The notes: generated by a model from the letters alone, not told the origin. A DNA stretch of 64,000 nt from Symbiobacterium sp040797425 (GCF_040797425.1 NZ_JBFNEH010000010.1:14902-78901); one strand, 5' to 3'. Counted from the stretch's first letter, positions 1 to 8,406 are shown. Numbers and translations: made by a program.

Positions 1-1
1 G

Positions 2-328
2 TGGACGGCAGAGGGACAGGTCCCCGCGGCCGGGGTCGGGCTGGTGAGCCGCCTGGGCAACGGCGCCCCGGCGGTGGAGGAGGCCGAGCGGGAACTGGTG
101 GAGCGCTTCTACCCGGGGGCGGCCGCACTGGCGGTGAAGCGCACGTTCGGCGAGACGCTGGGTGCGGCGGAGGTGTTCAGCCTCATCGGCGCCCTGCTCA
201 GCCTGCAGCGGGAGGCGGTGCCCGTCGGGGGCGGGAAGGTGACTCCCCTTCGGGGCTCGCACGCCGTGGTCAACAGCCTGTTCGTGGGCGGAAGCGTGAA
301 CTCGTGGCTGCTGAGGAGGGCAGGGTGA
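2..328 (+). CDS. Ketosynthase-like chain-length factor, C-terminal part (cut by window edge)
   Basis: The reading frame is open from the first base and ends just before the fabZ-like gene, so only the last 108 residues are visible. They match the C-terminal half of the beta-ketoacyl synthase fold: the segment GETLGAAEVFSLIGALLSLQ corresponds to the GH-LGAAG helix, and HAVVNSLFVGG to the NSFGFGG loop. Both catalytic histidines of an active ketosynthase appear to be replaced: the HGTGT motif reads SRLGNGA, and the GH of the second motif is GE. This suggests a non-condensing partner (chain-length factor or KS-beta). An active partner would be expected upstream, outside the window. The position and the downstream genes place it in a polyketide or fatty-acid-like biosynthetic operon. 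Confidence 0.75.
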   Translation, partial: WTAEGQVPAAGVGLVSRLGNGAPAVEEAERELVERFYPGAAALAVKRTFGETLGAAEVFSLIGALLSLQREAVPVGGGKVTPLRGSHAVVNSLFVGGSVNSWLLRRAG

Positions 329-332
329 CGGC

Positions 333-755
333 ATGTCCATCGCGCAGATCATGGCGGCCCTGCCGCACCGCTACCCGTTCCTGCTCCTCGACCGGCTGCT
401 GACGGTGGAGCCCGGCGTGCGGGTGGTGGGGCTGAAGAACGTGACCATCAACGAGCCCTACTTCGCGGGCCACTTCCCCGACGAGCCGGTGGTGCCCGGC
501 GTGCTGCTCCTGGAGGCGATGGCCCAGTGCGGGGGGTTCCTGTTCGAGGTGGAGGGGCGGCGCGGCTACATCGCCGCCATCGACAAGGCCCGGTTCGTGC
601 GGCCGGTCGTCCCGGGCGACCAGCTCATCATCGAGATGCGCCTGCTGCAGCGCCTGGGTGACCTCGCCAGGGCCGCCGGGGAGGCGAAGGTCGACGGGCA
701 GCGGGCGGCCACGGCCGAGATCACCTACCGGTTCCGGGAGGTGAGCGGCGCGTGA
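333..755 (+). CDS. FabZ-like beta-hydroxyacyl-ACP dehydratase
   Basis: The 140-residue product has the hotdog dehydratase signature: HRYPFLLLDR near the N-terminus, then GHFPDEPVVPGVLLLEAMAQ, which carries the catalytic His and Glu. FabZ enzymes dehydrate 3-hydroxyacyl-ACP to trans-2-enoyl-ACP. The ATG follows a GAGGAGGG site, and the gene lies four bases after the ketosynthase-like gene, so the two are co-transcribed. Since the main fatty acid operon is 38 kb away, this copy probably serves the local biosynthetic cluster rather than housekeeping fatty acid synthesis. Length is normal for FabZ. Confidence 0.88.
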   Translation: MSIAQIMAALPHRYPFLLLDRLLTVEPGVRVVGLKNVTINEPYFAGHFPDEPVVPGVLLLEAMAQCGGFLFEVEGRRGYIAAIDKARFVRPVVPGDQLIIEMRLLQRLGDLARAAGEAKVDGQRAATAEITYRFREVSGA

Positions 756-899
756 GCCCGCTCCGGCCGCCGGTGGGAGGCGCGGGAGGGCGCCCGGCCA
801 TGGAGCGCGGACAGGCCCCCGCGGCGGCCGGGGCGTTGGGACGGCGGCCCTCCGGAGGCAGAGGCGGAGGGCGCCCCAGAATCGAGGGAGGTGCGGTGA

Positions 900-2024
900 T
901 TGACCCGAGTGGATTCCTGGGACGTGGTGGTGGTCGGGGGCGGACCCGGCGGGGCGATGGCCGCCAAGAAGCTGGCAGAGGCGGGCCTCAGGACGCTGCT
1001 GGTGGAGCGCATGCCCCTGCCCCGGGACAAAACCTGCGGCGGCTTTATCTCAAAGGAGACGCAGGAGCTGATCCGGGCCGAGTTCGGGGTGGCGGTGCCC
1101 CACGTGCTGGCGTGCAAGCCGCAGCACTTCCACGGCGTGCGCGTCATCCCGTCGGGGACCTCCCGACGTTCCTTCGAGGTCAACCTGGGCACCGACGCGG
1201 CGATCAGCGTGTGGCGGCGCGACTTCGACTACTGGCTGCTCACGCTCTCCTGCCAGTACGGCGCGGTCGTCTGGGACGACTGCTCGCTGCGGGCGGTACG
1301 GCGGGATGACGACGGAAGGCTCGTCGTTCAGCTGAAGCGGCGGGCCGACGACGGGCGCACCTACGAGGCGATCGAGGTCGCCTGCGACTACCTGGTGGGC
1401 GCCGACGGGGGCGGCAGCCTCGTGCGCAGCCTCGTCTACCCCGATCGGCAGGTGGTGCAGACCGTGAGCTATCAGGAGTACGTCGAGGGCGCCATCGACC
1501 TGGATCCGCACTTTTACTACTACTTCATCGACCGGCGGGTGGCGCCCGGCACGGCCTGGTTCACGCAGAAGGACGGGCTCATCTGCATCGGCCTCGGCCA
1601 CTACGGGGGCACCAGCGTGGACGAGGCGCGCCAGCGGGTGGTCGACCACTTCTCCCGCTACTTCGGCCTGCGGATCGACAAGGTGGTGAAGAAGGAGGGC
1701 TGCATCGACCTGGTGGAGCGCACCCTGGTGAAGTTGCGGGAGGGGCGGCTCGAGTTCTTCCTGGGTCGCGCCGAGTGTCCCATCCTGCTGGTAGGCGATG
1801 CGGCCGAGGTGATCGACCTGTACGGCGAGGGCATCCACAACGCCATGTACAGCGCGCGGCTGGCCGCAGAGGCCATCCTGGCCCACCGCGCCTCGGGCGG
1901 GGAGCGGCCCGTGGCGGCCTATTACTGGGAGGCGGCCGAGCCGTTCCTGGAAGTCCTGCGCGAGCGGTGGACGCGGTTCGTGCAGCAGTCGCCCCGCAGC
2001 CTGACGGGCGCGGCCAGGGGGTGA
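900..2024 (+). CDS. FAD-dependent oxidoreductase, geranylgeranyl-reductase/monooxygenase type
   Basis: The N-terminus DVVVVGGGPGGAMAAKKLAE is a Rossmann dinucleotide-binding motif, followed by an ERMPLPRDKTCGG segment typical of the geranylgeranyl reductase and aromatic-ring hydroxylase superfamily. A second FAD motif, LVGDAAEVIDLYGEGIHNAM, lies around residues 297-316. The start is a TTG at 900 after AGGGAGG. The 374 residues fit the family. Members reduce isoprenoid double bonds, hydroxylate aromatics or halogenate. No Lys-containing halogenase signature was recognised, so the reaction is open. The gene sits 144 bases after the dehydratase and immediately before the BtrH-like gene, consistent with tailoring of an acyl or polyketide intermediate. 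Confidence 0.8.
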   Translation: MTRVDSWDVVVVGGGPGGAMAAKKLAEAGLRTLLVERMPLPRDKTCGGFISKETQELIRAEFGVAVPHVLACKPQHFHGVRVIPSGTSRRSFEVNLGTDAAISVWRRDFDYWLLTLSCQYGAVVWDDCSLRAVRRDDDGRLVVQLKRRADDGRTYEAIEVACDYLVGADGGGSLVRSLVYPDRQVVQTVSYQEYVEGAIDLDPHFYYYFIDRRVAPGTAWFTQKDGLICIGLGHYGGTSVDEARQRVVDHFSRYFGLRIDKVVKKEGCIDLVERTLVKLREGRLEFFLGRAECPILLVGDAAEVIDLYGEGIHNAMYSARLAAEAILAHRASGGERPVAAYYWEAAEPFLEVLRERWTRFVQQSPRSLTGAARG

Positions 2025-2029
2025 GGCGG

Positions 2030-3157
2030 GTGGAGCGGCGGATTCCGCTGAACCACAGGCAGGGCCTCCAGTGCGTGGTGACCGGCTTTCGTGACCTGCT
2101 GGAGCACGGCACCGGCCTGGCCCTCTCGGAGGACTACTGCCACGGCCTGGGCAGCGGCCTCTTCTTCGGCTACATGGAGCGGGAGGACTTCGCCGCCTTC
2201 GGGTCGGCCACGGACAACCTGCTGGAGAACGCGGCCGCCAACCTGAGCGCCAAGTTGGTGATCTGCGAGTCGACCGGGGACGACTGGCCCGAGCTGAAGG
2301 GCCTGATCGACGCCGGCCAGCCCGTGATGGTAGAGACCTCCTTCGACCTGATCGCCCGCTACAGCGCCACCTACGGGATGGCTATCAGCGGCCGGACCCA
2401 GGTGGAGGCGCAGGCCGAAGCCGAGGAGACGCTGGGCCTGCAGCTGGGCCGGCACTACGTGGTGGTGACCGGCTACGACGACGAGCGCGACCTGGTCTTC
2501 TGCGTGGACAACAAGACCAGCCTCGAGATCCCCCGGGACGAGTTCATGCAGATGCGCACGGCCGCCGGCCCGGACCGGCTCTTCTACGCCGACCGGAACC
2601 GCATCGTGTACTTCCTGTTCCCGCCGGTGATCGACGACCTGCCCTACCGCACCGTGCTGGCGGTGCGCCGGGCGGTGGACTACTGGTACCGCTATCCCGA
2701 GCACCCCCGGGCGCTGGCGGACTGGCACACCCGCCAGCGGCTGGGCGTGGGCGGGCTGTACAACACGGCGGCCGCGGTGCGCCGCTTCCGCGAGCACTTC
2801 CCGACCATCGGCCTGCACCACGACGAGGCCTACCGCCGCAAGTCGCTCTTCTTCTGCACCCAGGTGGTGGCGCGCTCCAGCGGCCCCGACATGCTGCGGG
2901 GCATGTACGCCCGCTTCCTCAGGGAGGCCGCCGGCGTGACCGGGCTCCCCCTGCTGGAGGATGCCGCCCGCGACTACGCCGCACTGGCCCGGGAGTGGCG
3001 CGCCTTCTTCCACTACCTGAACGCGAACCAGAGCCGCCTGGCGGAGACCTGGGGCGACGCGGCCGTGGTGGCGGAGCTGCGCACGTGGGTGAACCGGCTG
3101 GCCGACCGGGAGGAGGCGGCGGTGGAGCGCCTCGCCGGCCTGACCCTGAAATGGTGA
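2030..3157 (+). CDS. BtrH-like acyltransferase (C39-like fold)
   Basis: The 375-residue product resembles the butirosin BtrH family: an N-terminal papain/C39-like half with SEDYCHGLGSGLFFGYM (putative Cys nucleophile), a middle RHYVVVTGYDDERDLVFCVDN segment carrying a His and an Asp-rich turn, and an alpha-helical C-terminal half. BtrH moves an acyl group from an acyl carrier protein to an amine in butirosin assembly. By inference this protein may release the product of the neighbouring ketosynthase genes by amide formation. GTG 2030 is preferred because AGGGGG lies about nine bases upstream. GTG 2021, overlapping the previous stop, is the alternative. Confidence 0.75.
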   Translation: MERRIPLNHRQGLQCVVTGFRDLLEHGTGLALSEDYCHGLGSGLFFGYMEREDFAAFGSATDNLLENAAANLSAKLVICESTGDDWPELKGLIDAGQPVMVETSFDLIARYSATYGMAISGRTQVEAQAEAEETLGLQLGRHYVVVTGYDDERDLVFCVDNKTSLEIPRDEFMQMRTAAGPDRLFYADRNRIVYFLFPPVIDDLPYRTVLAVRRAVDYWYRYPEHPRALADWHTRQRLGVGGLYNTAAAVRRFREHFPTIGLHHDEAYRRKSLFFCTQVVARSSGPDMLRGMYARFLREAAGVTGLPLLEDAARDYAALAREWRAFFHYLNANQSRLAETWGDAAVVAELRTWVNRLADREEAAVERLAGLTLKW

Positions 3158-3172
3158 CGGGAGGGAGCGACG

Positions 3173-3907
3173 ATGGGCGATCCGTCCGTGATCCGGTTGC
3201 TGTCCATCACCGCCAGCCCGCACGGGAGGAGGAGCAACACCCACCTGGTCCACCAGGGGCTCCTGGCGGCCATCCGGGAGTTCTACCCCCACATCGAGGA
3301 GCGCACGGTGCACCTGGCGGAGAAGCGCATCGAGCTCTGCACGGGCTGCGGCGTCTGCTTCCGGCGCGAGAACTGCCACCTGCACGACGACGTGGCGGAC
3401 ATCGTGCGGGAGATCCACGAGGCCCATGGCATCATCTTCGGCAGCCCCGTCTACGTGATGCACATCACGGGCCTGGCCAAGGTCTTCATCGACCGGTTGG
3501 TGGACCTCACCCACCGGCCGACCCTGCAGGGCAAGTACGTGGTGGTGGTGGCGACCTCCGCCGGCATGGGGGCGCCGGAATGCGTGACCTACATGACGCA
3601 GGTCTGGAACTCCATGGGTGCGGCGGTGGTGGGCTCGATCGAGGCGCAGTCGCTGGTGCCGGGCCGGTTCCTCAACCGGGGACTGCTGCAGCGGCGTTTC
3701 CGGGAGGTGGGCGAGGAGCTGGTGCGAGCCATCCTGGAGCGGCGGGAGTACCCGCTCAGCGAGTACGAGCAGAAGCGCCTGGCGCTCTTCCGGGGCATGC
3801 TCAGCCTGCCCGGGCTGGGCGAGGCCGTCTTCACGGAGGACTACCGGTTCTGGAAGCGGCGGGAGCGGGAAGAGGCGGAGGCTGCGCAGGGCTCCGGCCC
3901 GCAGTGA
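3173..3907 (+). CDS. Flavodoxin-fold NAD(P)H-dependent FMN reductase, four-Cys type (paralog 1)
   Basis: This 244-residue protein has the layout of the multimeric flavodoxin / iron-sulfur flavoprotein superfamily: LLSITASPHGRRSNTHLV at the N-terminus for the FMN phosphate, and GIIFGSPVYVMHITGLAKVF for the flavin ring. Between them sits CTGCGVCFRRENC, a CX2CX2CX5C pattern that could bind an Fe-S cluster or act as a redox thiol site. The final ~70 residues, ending in WKRRERE, are an extension shared with the paralog at 4629. It probably supplies electrons to, or reduces an intermediate of, the local pathway. A GGGAGG site precedes the ATG. Confidence 0.78.
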   Translation: MGDPSVIRLLSITASPHGRRSNTHLVHQGLLAAIREFYPHIEERTVHLAEKRIELCTGCGVCFRRENCHLHDDVADIVREIHEAHGIIFGSPVYVMHITGLAKVFIDRLVDLTHRPTLQGKYVVVVATSAGMGAPECVTYMTQVWNSMGAAVVGSIEAQSLVPGRFLNRGLLQRRFREVGEELVRAILERREYPLSEYEQKRLALFRGMLSLPGLGEAVFTEDYRFWKRREREEAEAAQGSGPQ

Positions 3908-4647
3908 GGGTGCAGCCCTGGCAGGCCACGCCGGACGCGGTTCACCTCTGGCGGGTGAACCTGGAGGTGGCCGATGAGGTGCGCTCCGCCCTCCTGCCCC
4001 TGCTGAGCCCGCAGGAGGTCCGGCGGGCCGGGCGGTTTCTGCGCCCGCTCGAGCGGCGGCGGTACGTCGTGGCCCACGCGGCCCTGCGGCAGGTCCTGGG
4101 GCGGTATCTGCAGATGGAGCCGGCCCGGGTGCCCCTGGCCGCAGGGCCCCGGGGCAAGCCCGGGCTGGCAGGCGGGGGAGGTCTCCGGTTCAACCTGGCC
4201 CATGCCGGCGGGCTGGCCCTCATCGCCGTGACCTGTGGGCGCGAGGTGGGGGTCGACGTCGAGGCGGTGCGGCCCGGCCGGGCCCTGGCGGCGCTGGTGG
4301 AGCAATACTTCTCGCCGCTGGAGCAGGCGGAGTGGCTGTCGCTGCCCGCGGAGCGGCGCACGGCGGCGTTCTACGCGGGCTGGACCCAGAAGGAGGCGTA
4401 CCTGAAGGCGACGGGGGAGGGCCTGTGGGGGCGGACACGCACCTTCTCCGTGCGCCTGGCGGGGGCGCCGGGGCTCGTGGCCTCTGACTGGGGAAGTGCG
4501 GAGGTCCGGCGCTGGCGCTTCCTGCAGTTCCGGCCGGCACCGGGGTACATCGCCGCCGTGGCGGCGGAGGACGGCGACTGGCAGGCGTCCTGGTGGCAGT
4601 GGAACGTAGAGGGGGAGCAGGCGAGCAGATGGGCGATCAGCGAGTGA
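3904..4647 (+). CDS. Sfp-type 4'-phosphopantetheinyl transferase
   Basis: The 247-residue product contains the two hallmark motifs of Sfp-type transferases: VGVDVEAVRPGR for Mg2+ binding, and FYAGWTQKEAYLKATGEGL with the WxxKEA core. These enzymes attach phosphopantetheine from CoA to carrier proteins and are typical of secondary-metabolite clusters. GTG 3904 overlaps the stop of the upstream flavodoxin gene (GTGA), and GTG 3910 is an alternative. The 3' end overlaps the next gene by 19 bases, indicating translational coupling. It implies that a carrier protein must be modified by the cluster. None is visible here, so it may lie left of the window. Confidence 0.9.
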   Translation: MRVQPWQATPDAVHLWRVNLEVADEVRSALLPLLSPQEVRRAGRFLRPLERRRYVVAHAALRQVLGRYLQMEPARVPLAAGPRGKPGLAGGGGLRFNLAHAGGLALIAVTCGREVGVDVEAVRPGRALAALVEQYFSPLEQAEWLSLPAERRTAAFYAGWTQKEAYLKATGEGLWGRTRTFSVRLAGAPGLVASDWGSAEVRRWRFLQFRPAPGYIAAVAAEDGDWQASWWQWNVEGEQASRWAISE

Positions 4648-5360
4648 TCCGGATCCTCGCCATGGTCGCGAGCCACACCGGCAAGTTCAGCAACACCTAC
4701 CGGCTGGCGCAGGCCGTGCTGCAGGGCGCCCGGGCCGCCCACCCGGCTATCGAGGAAGAGTTCGTCTTCCTCTCCGACCACGACGTCCGGCCCTCCACCG
4801 GGTGCATCACCTGCCTGCGCAAGGGGTACTGCCCCCAGCAGGACGACGTGCCCCGCCTACAGGAGCGAATCCTGGCGGCAGACGGGATCATCTTCGGCAG
4901 TCCCGTCTACATGCTGCACGTGAGCGCCCAGGCCAAGGCGTTCCTCGACCGCTGCCTGGGCTGGGCCCACCGCCCGCCGCTGCAGGGGAAGTACGTCGTG
5001 ACCATCGCCTCTTCGCTGGGGCTGGGTGGCGACCTGGTGAACGGGTACCTGGCGCAGGTCTGGACCTCCTTCGGCGCCCAGGTCGTGGGCTCGGTGGAGG
5101 GGCAGGCCATCATCAAGGGGATGTGGCTGAACCGGGAACAGGTGCTGGAGGAGACGGCGCGGGCAGGACGCGACCTGGTGCGGGCGATCCTGGAGCGGCC
5201 CGTCCTGCCCGTGCCCGATTTCGAGCGGGAGCGGTTCGAGCGCTTCCGCCAGCTCATCCACATGCCCGTGGTGGGCGCCAAGCTCTTCCGGGCGGATCAG
5301 GAGTTCTGGCGCCAGCGGGAGGGGAGGGAGCCGAGTCATGGCGCTGGCCAGGCCGACTGA
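4629..5360 (+). CDS. Flavodoxin-fold NAD(P)H-dependent FMN reductase (paralog 2)
   Basis: The 243-residue product aligns end to end by eye with the protein from 3173: AMVASHTGKFSNTYRLAQA for FMN binding, GIIFGSPVYMLHVSAQAKAF for the flavin ring, and the same C-terminal tail ending near FWRQRE. In the cysteine segment the first Cys is replaced (STGCITCLRKGYC), leaving three of the four positions, so the two paralogs are probably not redundant. ATG 4629 fits a GGGGAGCAGG site and overlaps the transferase gene. The stop overlaps the thioesterase start, so the genes are tightly coupled. Confidence 0.78.
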   Translation: MGDQRVIRILAMVASHTGKFSNTYRLAQAVLQGARAAHPAIEEEFVFLSDHDVRPSTGCITCLRKGYCPQQDDVPRLQERILAADGIIFGSPVYMLHVSAQAKAFLDRCLGWAHRPPLQGKYVVTIASSLGLGGDLVNGYLAQVWTSFGAQVVGSVEGQAIIKGMWLNREQVLEETARAGRDLVRAILERPVLPVPDFERERFERFRQLIHMPVVGAKLFRADQEFWRQREGREPSHGAGQAD

Positions 5361-5814
5361 GCGGGTCGCACCGGCCCCCCGCATCAACGAGACCGTCATC
5401 CCTGTGCGCTTCCACGAGGTCGACCAGATGCGGGTGGTGCACCACAGCTACTACCTGGTTTACATGGAGGTGGCCCGCTTCGCCTTCGCGGCGCGGGCTC
5501 TGGGCGTCACGCAGGCCGACCTCGACGCCTGGGGGGTTCAGGTGCCGGTGCGGCGTTGCGAGTGCGAGTACCTGCACCCGGCCCGCTTCGGCGACTCGGT
5601 GCGGGTGGCCATCTACGTGCGGCCGCGCCCCGAGGCCGCCCTTCACCTCTCGTACCGGCTCTACCGTGAGGCCGACGGCCGGCTGCTGGCCACGGGGAGG
5701 ACGGTGAACGTCTTCCTCAACCGCGAGGGCCGACTGCTCCTCAACACGCCGCCGCCGCTCAGGGAGCGCCTCGAGCGGGCCCTGCGGGAGCATCCCGAGA
5801 TTGTGGAGGGATGA
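5338..5814 (+). CDS. Hotdog acyl-thioesterase (4-hydroxybenzoyl-CoA thioesterase type)
   Basis: The 158-residue product shows the 4HBT signature IPVRFHEVDQMRVVHHSYYLVYME around residues 23-46, with the catalytic Asp in EVDQ and the YL-Y-E helix, followed by the LSYRLYREADGRLLATGRT strand pair. Such enzymes hydrolyse acyl-CoA or acyl-ACP thioesters. In this cluster it may act as an editing or release enzyme. The ATG at 5338 lies inside the end of the preceding flavodoxin gene, with GGGAGGGAG upstream. The next gene starts four bases after its stop. Confidence 0.85.
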   Translation: MALARPTERVAPAPRINETVIPVRFHEVDQMRVVHHSYYLVYMEVARFAFAARALGVTQADLDAWGVQVPVRRCECEYLHPARFGDSVRVAIYVRPRPEAALHLSYRLYREADGRLLATGRTVNVFLNREGRLLLNTPPPLRERLERALREHPEIVEG

Positions 5815-5817
5815 GGT

Positions 5818-6861
5818 ATGCGGTTCAGTCTCAGTTTCTTCTCGAGCCTCGACGATGCGGAATCCGCCGACCGGTACGGTCTCGTGCTCGAGGCGGCCCG
5901 GTTCGCAGATGAGAACGGCTTCACGGCGGTCTGGGTTCCGGAACGCCACTTCCAGCCCTTCGGCGGCCTGTTTCCCAACCCGTCGGTCATCGGCGCCGCC
6001 CTCGCCATGGTGACGCGGCGCGTCGGCATCCGGGCGGGCAGCGTGGTGCTGCCGAACCAGAACCCGCTCCGGGTGGCCGAGGAGTGGGCGGCGGTCGACT
6101 GTCTCTCCGGCGGGCGGGTCGGCATCGCCTTCGCGGCCGGGTGGCACCCCAACGACTTCGTCATCTCGCCCGACAACTTTGAGAAGCGGCGGGAACTGAT
6201 GTACGAGCGGATTCCGACCTTCACCCGCCTCTGGCGGGGAAAGCCGGTCGCCTGTCGCAACGGCGCAGGCGAGGAAGTCTCCGTGCTGACCTACCCCCGG
6301 CCGGTGCAGCGGGACGTGCCCCTCTGGCTCACGGCGGCGCGCGACGTGGAGATCTTCCGCCGGGCCGGGGCGATGGGGATGAACGTCCTGACGTACCTGG
6401 TGGGCCACACCCCCGCCGAGCTGGCCGAGAAGATCGCCGAGTACCGGAAGGCGCGGGCGGAAAGCGGCCACGACCCGGACGGAGGGCAGGTGACCGTGAC
6501 CATCCACGCCTTCCTGGGCGAAGACCTGGAGGAGGTGCGGCAGCGGGTGCGGGAGCCGTTCATCCGCTACCTGCGCTCGTTCATGAACCTGATGGACGCC
6601 TATGTGCGCGGCGCCCGCAAGGACCTCGACCCCAGCGCCATCTCGCCGCGCTGGATCGACTACATGCTGGAAAACGCCTTCGAGCGTCACTTCCGCACCT
6701 CGACGCTGCTGGGCACGGTGGAGAGCTGCAGCGAGCGAGTGGCCGCCCTGGCGAAGATCGGCGTCACCGAGCTGGCCTGTCTCGTGGACTTCGGCGTGGA
6801 GCGGGAACTGGTGCTCGAGCGCCTGCCGCACCTGGCGCGGCTGGCGGAGCAGCACGCCTGA
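5818..6861 (+). CDS. Luciferase-like flavin monooxygenase, MupA/Atu3640 type
   Basis: The 347-residue product is a bacterial-luciferase TIM-barrel protein. It has FTAVWVPERHFQPFGGLFPN near residue 40, the RAGSVVLPNQNPLRVAEEWA strand and helix, and LSGGRVGIAFAAGWHPNDF. These match the natural-product subfamily named after mupirocin MupA, which uses FMNH2 and oxygen on carrier-bound acyl chains. The pairing with two FMN reductase-like genes upstream makes a two-component oxygenase system plausible. The gene follows the thioesterase by three bases. Confidence 0.87.
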   Translation: MRFSLSFFSSLDDAESADRYGLVLEAARFADENGFTAVWVPERHFQPFGGLFPNPSVIGAALAMVTRRVGIRAGSVVLPNQNPLRVAEEWAAVDCLSGGRVGIAFAAGWHPNDFVISPDNFEKRRELMYERIPTFTRLWRGKPVACRNGAGEEVSVLTYPRPVQRDVPLWLTAARDVEIFRRAGAMGMNVLTYLVGHTPAELAEKIAEYRKARAESGHDPDGGQVTVTIHAFLGEDLEEVRQRVREPFIRYLRSFMNLMDAYVRGARKDLDPSAISPRWIDYMLENAFERHFRTSTLLGTVESCSERVAALAKIGVTELACLVDFGVERELVLERLPHLARLAEQHA

Positions 6862-6880
6862 GGCGAGGGAGGAGGACGGC

Positions 6881-8227
6881 ATGAGCAGACTGGAGGAGGC
6901 CCTGGCGCGCCTGGGGCTGCAGAAGGGCGCGCTGGCGGGGCAGGTGGCGGTGGTGACCGGGGCGGGCCGCGGCATCGGCCGCGAGGTGGCCCGGGCGCTT
7001 GCCCTCCTGGGGGCAAAAGTGGCGATCGCCGCCCGGTCGGAGAACGGGCAGGAGACCGAGGCGCTCATCCGCCGGGCCGGGGGAGAGGCGCTCTTCGTCC
7101 GGACAGACGTGGGGGCGGAGGCGGACATCGAGCGGCTGGGCCGGACCGTGGAGGCCGAACTGGGGCCCGTGGACATCCTGGTCAACAACGCGATCGTCGC
7201 CCCCGTGCGGTCCTTGCTTGAGATGTCCGCCGCGGAGTTCGAGCAGGTGCTGCGGGTGAACCTGATCGGGGCGTTCCTGACCTGCCGCCGCTTCCTGCCC
7301 TCGATGCAGCAGCGGCGCCGGGGCACGATCGTGAACATGATCTCCACCGAGGCGTTCCCGCACCTCTCCGCCTACATCGCCTCCAAGAAGGGGCTGGAAG
7401 CCATGACCCACTCCCTGGCCGCGGAGGTGGGCCGGCACGGGGTGAGCGTGGTCGCCTTCGCTCCGGGGTTCGTCGACACCCCCGGGCTGAACGCGATTGC
7501 ACGGGAACTGGCCCCCCGCATCGGCACCCGGCCGGAGCGGTTCGTCGGCCTCTCATTCCACCGGGCGTACGTGGGCAGCATGCCGGCGGAGGACTCGGGG
7601 GCCGCCACGGCGTACCTCGTCGCCGTGCTGGCCCGGGACGTGCACGGGCAGACGGTGGACGCCTACCAGGTGCTGGAGCAGGCCGGCTTCTTCGGGGAGA
7701 ACTCTGCGGCGGGCGCACCCGGACCGGCGGAGGTGGCCGCGACATCCGTGGGGAGCGTCGCACAGGAGGCGGCGCCCGCGGACACGGTCCCCGCGGGGGC
7801 GGCGGCCGCAGAGCGAGCCGGTAACTCCCAGGTCGACCCCGAGCGCATCGCCGCCCTGGCCGGCGACCTGGCCGCGGCTCTGGCCGAGACCGACGCCGAG
7901 TTTCGCCGGCTGCCCATGGTGTTCCGCCCGCTGGCCATGAGCGGGTTCAAGAGCAAGTCCGGCCGCAGCCTGCAGGACTGGACCCGGGCGGTGAGCCAGC
8001 TGTGCGGCCTGGTCCCGGCGCTGCGGGGCGGGAAGGCGGCCCTTCCCCCCGACCTCCGCCACCTGGGCGTCGAGCTGGACCGGCTGGCCCGGTACTTCCG
8101 GGAGGTGCCGGACGAGATGGCGGCCTTTACGAAGGACCCTGGGGCCCTGGCCGAGGCCCGGCGCCGTTCGGAGGCGCGGGTGCGCACGATCGCAGAGCTG
8201 CAGGCGGAACTGACGCGTCTGGGGTGA
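6881..8227 (+). CDS. Short-chain dehydrogenase with C-terminal extra domain
   Basis: Residues 22-265 are a classical SDR: VVTGAGRGIGREVARAL binds NAD(P), and the catalytic Ser, Tyr and Lys are in IVNMISTEAFPHLSAYIASK. The usual NNAG reads NNAI, which is unusual. After an Ala/Pro/Gly-rich linker (about residues 275-315), a further ~130 residues form a mostly helical region, PMVFRPLAMSGFKSKSGRSL onwards, that I do not recognise. The ATG at 6881 follows GGGAGGAGG. The SDR part probably reduces a ketone or oxidises an alcohol of a pathway intermediate. This is the last gene of the left-edge cluster; 247 bases without a gene follow. Confidence 0.82.
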   Translation: MSRLEEALARLGLQKGALAGQVAVVTGAGRGIGREVARALALLGAKVAIAARSENGQETEALIRRAGGEALFVRTDVGAEADIERLGRTVEAELGPVDILVNNAIVAPVRSLLEMSAAEFEQVLRVNLIGAFLTCRRFLPSMQQRRRGTIVNMISTEAFPHLSAYIASKKGLEAMTHSLAAEVGRHGVSVVAFAPGFVDTPGLNAIARELAPRIGTRPERFVGLSFHRAYVGSMPAEDSGAATAYLVAVLARDVHGQTVDAYQVLEQAGFFGENSAAGAPGPAEVAATSVGSVAQEAAPADTVPAGAAAAERAGNSQVDPERIAALAGDLAAALAETDAEFRRLPMVFRPLAMSGFKSKSGRSLQDWTRAVSQLCGLVPALRGGKAALPPDLRHLGVELDRLARYFREVPDEMAAFTKDPGALAEARRRSEARVRTIAELQAELTRLG

Positions 8228-8406
8228 TGGGCACCGTGTCCGTGAGGCTGTGGCCCGTGTACCCACGGCTCAAGGTGGTGGTTGTGCGCAAGCGCCCGGA
8301 GGGTTCATGACGGGTACGCAGCGCCCCCGTTCTCCCCGGTGGTAGAGCCGCAGTCTCGCCATGCGCTTGGTCAAACGTTCTCTAAAAAGAATCTGTATGT
8401 TCTCCC

